Part shown: positions 60,450-64,000 of the stretch, piece by piece
How positions within the stretch are numbered: position 1 is the stretch's first letter
Layout: the number at the start of each line of letters is the position of its first letter
From: an uncultured Ectothiorhodospiraceae bacterium
GTDB taxonomy: Bacteria > Pseudomonadota > Gammaproteobacteria > XJ16 > Halofilaceae
Assembly: GCA_913055615.1 (NCBI GenBank)
Contig: CAJXKK010000002.1
Coordinates: 1-64,000, forward strand
Direction: 5' to 3'
Length of the DNA stretch: 64,000 nucleotides
Translations under genes and position numbers: made by a program
The notes under the pieces: model-generated
Seen by the model: the letters and a program-made list of their open reading frames with translations, nothing else
Databases searched by the model: none
Told to the model about the DNA's origin: nothing

Positions 60450-61286
60450 TTACTGGAACCAGTCCACAAACCGCCGGAACCAGCCGCGACGGCTCGGAAA
60501 CGGTTTCAGAACCCGTACCAATACAACCGATACATTGTCTTGCCCGCCGTTCCTGTTCGCCTCCTCGATCAGACAATCGGCGGTGTCTTCGAGATTATCA
60601 CCAAACCTGTCAAGGGTTAAGCGTATGGCCTCGTCGTCGACCATGTCGTTGAGGCCATCGGAGCACAGCAGGTAGAGGTCGTTCGGCAGGGCGATTTCTT
60701 CCTGCAGATCGACATTGACCGATTCCTCGATCCCGAGGGCACGCGTCACGATATTGCGGTTGAGAGATGCGCGGGCCTCTTCGGGCGTATAGAAGCCGCG
60801 GTCGATCAGCTCCTGCATCAGGGTGTGATCACGGGTGAGTTGTTCGAACTTGCCGCCACGCAGGCGATAGGCCCGGGAATCGCCGACATGGGCGAGGGTC
60901 AGCCGGTCGTCGTAGAAAAGGGCGACGACGAGGGTTGTCCCCATGCCTTCGTATTGCGGCTGTGTGCGGGCGGTTTCGTAGACAATCGTGTTCGCCTCGT
61001 TCACCACATCGTGGGCGAGCAGGCTTTCCGGGGCATAGGCCTCCTCGGCGCCGGATTCCGCGCCCGCCCGGGAGAGACGATTCGCCAATTGCCGCGTGAC
61101 GGTCTCGACCGCGAGTGCACTGGCGATTTCACCGCCCTTGTGCCCGCCCATGCCGTCCGCTAGTACGGCGATGCCGTGGGGCGGATCGGTGGCGACGCGG
61201 TCCTCGTTATGTGGCCGTTTGCGCCCCGTGTCGCTGCGCTCGGCGAAACCGAGCACCGTGCCGAGATCGATGCGACGGCCAGGCAT
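60450..61286 (-). CDS. PP2C-type Ser/Thr protein phosphatase
   Basis: Metal-dependent protein phosphatase. It has 278 residues from ATG 61286. Motifs: RPHNEDR, the metal Asp and Gly in VLADGMGGHKGGEIAS, LAHVGDSRAYRLR, LLCSDGLNDMVDD and GGQDNVSVVLVRV. No membrane segment, no regulatory domain. It begins 5 bases after the kinase stop, so it is translated from the same transcript and is the likely reversal enzyme. The basic Trp/Phe-rich end (RRGWFRRFVDWFQ) is unusual and could touch membrane or partner. Confidence 0.92.
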   Translation of the reverse strand: MPGRRIDLGTVLGFAERSDTGRKRPHNEDRVATDPPHGIAVLADGMGGHKGGEIASALAVETVTRQLANRLSRAGAESGAEEAYAPESLLAHDVVNEANTIVYETARTQPQYEGMGTTLVVALFYDDRLTLAHVGDSRAYRLRGGKFEQLTRDHTLMQELIDRGFYTPEEARASLNRNIVTRALGIEESVNVDLQEEIALPNDLYLLCSDGLNDMVDDEAIRLTLDRFGDNLEDTADCLIEEANRNGGQDNVSVVLVRVLKPFPSRRGWFRRFVDWFQ

Positions 61287-61291
61287 GCCGA

Positions 61292-63868
61292 TCAGCCCTT
61301 GTCGACCCGCTCGGCACAGGCGCGGAGACCGGCCGCCATTGCCCGTCCATCCGCATACCGACTGTCGGGGTCTTTCTGCATCGCACGATCGATGATCTCG
61401 CCGACGCATGTCGGGAGCGTGTCATCGACGTCATGGACCGGGGCGTGTGGTTCGTTCGCGATCCGATACATCAGGGTGGCCATACTGTCGGCCGTGAACG
61501 GCAGTTTGCCGGTCACCATCTGATACAGCATGACGCCGAGCGAGAACAGGTCCGACCGTCCGTCGACTTTTCTGCCGGCGAGCTGCTCGGGCGACATGTA
61601 CGAGGGCGTACCGAGCACCATGCCCGTCCTGGTTCGGCTGGAGTCGGTGATTCGGGCGATACCGAAGTCCGTGATCTTCAGAACACCGCTGTCGGGGTCG
61701 TACATGATGTTGCCGGGCTTCACGTCACGGTGCACCACATTGTAATCATGCGCATAGGCGAGGGCCTCGGCGGAGTCCGCGACCATCTCCAGTACGCGGC
61801 GCAGCGGCAGGAGGTTACCCGGCTTGATATGGGGCGTCAGGTCCTTGCCCTTGAGATATTCCATCGAGATATAGGCGAGATCGTGCTCTTCGCCGGCATC
61901 GTAGATCGTGACGATGTTCGGGTGATTCAGGCGTCCCGCCGTCTCGGCCTCACGGAAAAAACGTTCCTTGACGTCCTCGAGTTCATCGGCCTCGAATTCC
62001 TGCGACAGTGCAAGCGTCTTGATGGCGACGATGCGATTGATCTTTGGATCACGGCCCTGGTAGACGGTGCCCATCGCCCCTTTGCCGATCTCTTTCTCGA
62101 CATCGTAGCGACCCAGTTTCGGGTTCTCGATGTCATCACCACCCATCACCATGGTGCCGTCGCCGCCACTACTGCCTCCGCCGAGAACGACCGTCTCCTC
62201 CATTTTCTTCGAGCGCTGACGACGAGTGGCAATGTCGCGGAAATCACCGTCGTGTTTCGCCATGTAGTCGTAGACGTTGCTCGCCTTGTTGAACTGGCGC
62301 TTGCGTTCGTAGTCCAGTGCCAGGTTGTACAGCACCTCCATCATCGAGTCGTCGAGCGGGCATTTGCGGAATTTCTCGAACGCCGTGTCGAGCTGCCCCT
62401 GGCTCTGGAACGAGAGCCCAAGCATACGGTTGCTCTCCGCCGACTCGGCGTCGGAACGGAGTTTGCCGCGTTCCGTGGCCAGAAAACGCTTGGTCATCAT
62501 CAGCGTGTAGCCGACGACGAGCAGGGCGGCCGGCGTCGCGAGCGGGATCCACGTCTGTTGCGTAACCAGCAGTCCATACCCGGTGCCGGCCGCGCCGGCG
62601 ACGAGCACGATGCCGATCACGGCCGCCACGCCGCCACGCAGCCTCGGGACCAGTACGACCAGATAGAGCGCGATCAGCGCGAACGCCCCGATCCGGGCCC
62701 ATTGCGCCCAATCCGGGCTGAGGAAGAAGTCCTGTTCCAGGATGCTGGAGACGGCGTGGGCCAGCGTGATTACCGGGGCGGTCGTGCTGCTGATCGGCGT
62801 GACCTGGGAATCGCCAACACCGGTGGCCGTGGCGCCCACGAGTACGATCCGATCTTCGTACTTCTCGGCGGGGATACGTCCTGACAGGACATCGTAAAAG
62901 GAGTCCACTGTGAAAGCCGATCGGCCGCCGGCGCCATCCCCGCCGCCATAGAAAAACATGTTCATCTGCAGGTCCGGGTCGGTGGCGATATCCAGCCCAC
63001 CCAGGTGCACGCCGTCTCCCGGGCGGATCGTGATGTCTTCTGCGCCCAGATTCAGACCAAGGGCCGCAACTATCAGCGACAGCGACGGGTAGTAGTCGTC
63101 GAAGTAATCGATCACGAGCGGTTGTGAGCGGACGCCGCCGTCGATGTCGGGATTGAAATTCAGATGACCGATGGCGTCCGCGGCGGGGCCGACCGGCTCG
63201 ATCGGGGACAGGGCACGCCGCGCGGGCAGACCGAGGTAGCGCGGCAGCGCGCCCGTGCCTGGCGAGAGGTTCATGATCGTATTGGCGCGTACGTATTCGG
63301 GCAGAGGGTCGTCGGGTTTACCGACCGGCGATCCCAGTCGGAAGGGCATACCGAGGACGACGTTATCGGCGGCATCGATCGCCTCGGCGAGTTGCCGGTC
63401 GGTATCGAGGTCGGTGGCGGCGCGCCTCAGGCGTTCGTGCAGACCGTCAAGCCGGTCCCGCGCCTGGCCGGATACACCCGGATCCTCGATGATGGCCGGG
63501 AGTTCGCCAATGGCGCGCTGGTCGTAATACGCCAGCAGTTCGCGGATCCGGGTGAGACCGGGGTCGACCTGGGGTTCGAGGAAGAAAACGGTATAGCCAA
63601 TGGCGGCGGCGCCGCCATCGGCGAGCTTGCGGATCATCCGGCCATGCAGGTCGCGCGACCACGGCCAGCGTCCCAGGTTGGCGATGCTCTCGTCGTCGAT
63701 TGCGATCACGGCGATGCGATCGCTGGGCTCCGCCCGGGCGGCCGTCACGCCCCAATCGTAGAGGCTGCGCTCCAGACTCTGGAGGATCGCGGTCCCGGAC
63801 GCCGCGATGAATACGAGGCTGACGATGACACCGACAAACCAGTCGGATTTCAGGAAACCGGCCTTCAT
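61292..63868 (-). CDS. CHASE2-domain membrane Ser/Thr protein kinase
   Basis: Predicted transmembrane receptor kinase, 858 residues from ATG 63868, chosen because GGGGGAGG lies 5 bases upstream; ATG 63889 is possible. Order: TM1 (about 12-31), CHASE2 (about 40-385; GRWPWSRD, GGVRSQPL, DRIVLVGATATG), three helices (about 393-463), a TPR-like region (about 480-560), a Gly/Ser linker with EETVVL and GTMVMGG, then a Hanks-type kinase (about 590-850): GKGAMGTVYQG, Lys in VAIKTL, HRDVKPGN near 711, DFG near 734, GTPSYMSPEQ. RD-type, so it may be activated by loop phosphorylation. First gene of the operon. Confidence 0.92.
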   Translation of the reverse strand: MKAGFLKSDWFVGVIVSLVFIAASGTAILQSLERSLYDWGVTAARAEPSDRIAVIAIDDESIANLGRWPWSRDLHGRMIRKLADGGAAAIGYTVFFLEPQVDPGLTRIRELLAYYDQRAIGELPAIIEDPGVSGQARDRLDGLHERLRRAATDLDTDRQLAEAIDAADNVVLGMPFRLGSPVGKPDDPLPEYVRANTIMNLSPGTGALPRYLGLPARRALSPIEPVGPAADAIGHLNFNPDIDGGVRSQPLVIDYFDDYYPSLSLIVAALGLNLGAEDITIRPGDGVHLGGLDIATDPDLQMNMFFYGGGDGAGGRSAFTVDSFYDVLSGRIPAEKYEDRIVLVGATATGVGDSQVTPISSTTAPVITLAHAVSSILEQDFFLSPDWAQWARIGAFALIALYLVVLVPRLRGGVAAVIGIVLVAGAAGTGYGLLVTQQTWIPLATPAALLVVGYTLMMTKRFLATERGKLRSDAESAESNRMLGLSFQSQGQLDTAFEKFRKCPLDDSMMEVLYNLALDYERKRQFNKASNVYDYMAKHDGDFRDIATRRQRSKKMEETVVLGGGSSGGDGTMVMGGDDIENPKLGRYDVEKEIGKGAMGTVYQGRDPKINRIVAIKTLALSQEFEADELEDVKERFFREAETAGRLNHPNIVTIYDAGEEHDLAYISMEYLKGKDLTPHIKPGNLLPLRRVLEMVADSAEALAYAHDYNVVHRDVKPGNIMYDPDSGVLKITDFGIARITDSSRTRTGMVLGTPSYMSPEQLAGRKVDGRSDLFSLGVMLYQMVTGKLPFTADSMATLMYRIANEPHAPVHDVDDTLPTCVGEIIDRAMQKDPDSRYADGRAMAAGLRACAERVDKG

Positions 63869-63926
63869 CCATGCCTCCCCCAAGGCCATTACCGGCTGAT
63901 CATACTACAAGAGCACTCGGCGGAAA

Positions 63927-63961
63927 GGGATGCGCGTGATCCGCCTCACGCGGGGCATCCC
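63927..63961. repeat. Large inverted repeat upstream of the kinase operon
   Basis: CGCGTGA / TCACGCG (63933-63952, 6-base loop), extended by GGGATG / CATCCC with a 3-base bulge. It lies about 60 bases upstream of the kinase ATG. A TATGAT box is on the minus strand at 63899-63904 (weak -35). It may be an operator, or a hairpin of a neighbouring gene outside the window. Confidence 0.5.
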
Positions 63962-64000
63962 GGGCGGTTGTGATATCTTGCGTCCTCGTGTGCGGAATCG

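Overview
The window is 64 kb of compact, GC-rich (roughly two-thirds GC by eye) chromosome from a gammaproteobacterium. The evidence is gene order: ftsH-folP-glmM-tpiA-secG-tRNA(Leu)-nuoA-N-tRNA(fMet)-rimP-nusA-infB-rbfA-truB-rpsO-pnp, then tig-clpP-clpX-lon-hupB-tRNA(Val)-tRNA(Asp)-ppiD. The strong G/C third-position bias, the acidic proteins and the separate nuoC and nuoD genes would fit a purple-sulfur/Ectothiorhodospira-like or related halophilic lineage, but that placement is inference only. No insertion sequence, prophage, integron or CRISPR array was seen.

Layout. 1-4.7 kb: end of ftsH, then folP, glmM, tpiA and secG. 4.7-19.6 kb: tRNA-Leu(GAG) and all fourteen separate genes of proton-pumping NADH dehydrogenase (complex I). 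19.6-28.4 kb: initiator tRNA, a terminator-like hairpin, and the transcription/translation set rimP to pnp. 28.5-41.2 kb: single genes and small operons (tadA plus a HAD phosphatase; tesA divergent from ybbA-ybbP; relA plus a VIT-type transporter; aroC; an MFS carrier; a DUF4139 secreted protein; lpxH). 41.4-43.6 kb: gltX and a five-tRNA cluster (Pro, Arg, His, Lys, Leu). 43.7-52.5 kb: the protein-quality-control block tig-clpP-clpX-lon, then hupB, two tRNAs and ppiD; lon is preceded by a convincing heat-shock (sigma-32) promoter.

52.6-64 kb: a signalling-rich segment, mostly on the minus strand. It holds fabI, a CHASE2-class III adenylate cyclase, pdxJ (plus strand), a BarA/GacS-like hybrid histidine kinase with a degenerate first receiver, and a tight kinase-phosphatase-FHA operon: a CHASE2 membrane Ser/Thr kinase, a PP2C phosphatase and a double-FHA protein. 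The two CHASE2 proteins share sensor motifs but carry different outputs (cAMP and protein phosphorylation). The kinase and the FHA protein share a short T-x-V-hydrophobic motif in flexible regions, which suggests phospho-threonine docking. This segment is the best candidate here for an undescribed system. The rest is well-conserved housekeeping DNA with a few regulatory differences from Escherichia coli, such as the very short rpsO-pnp spacer.
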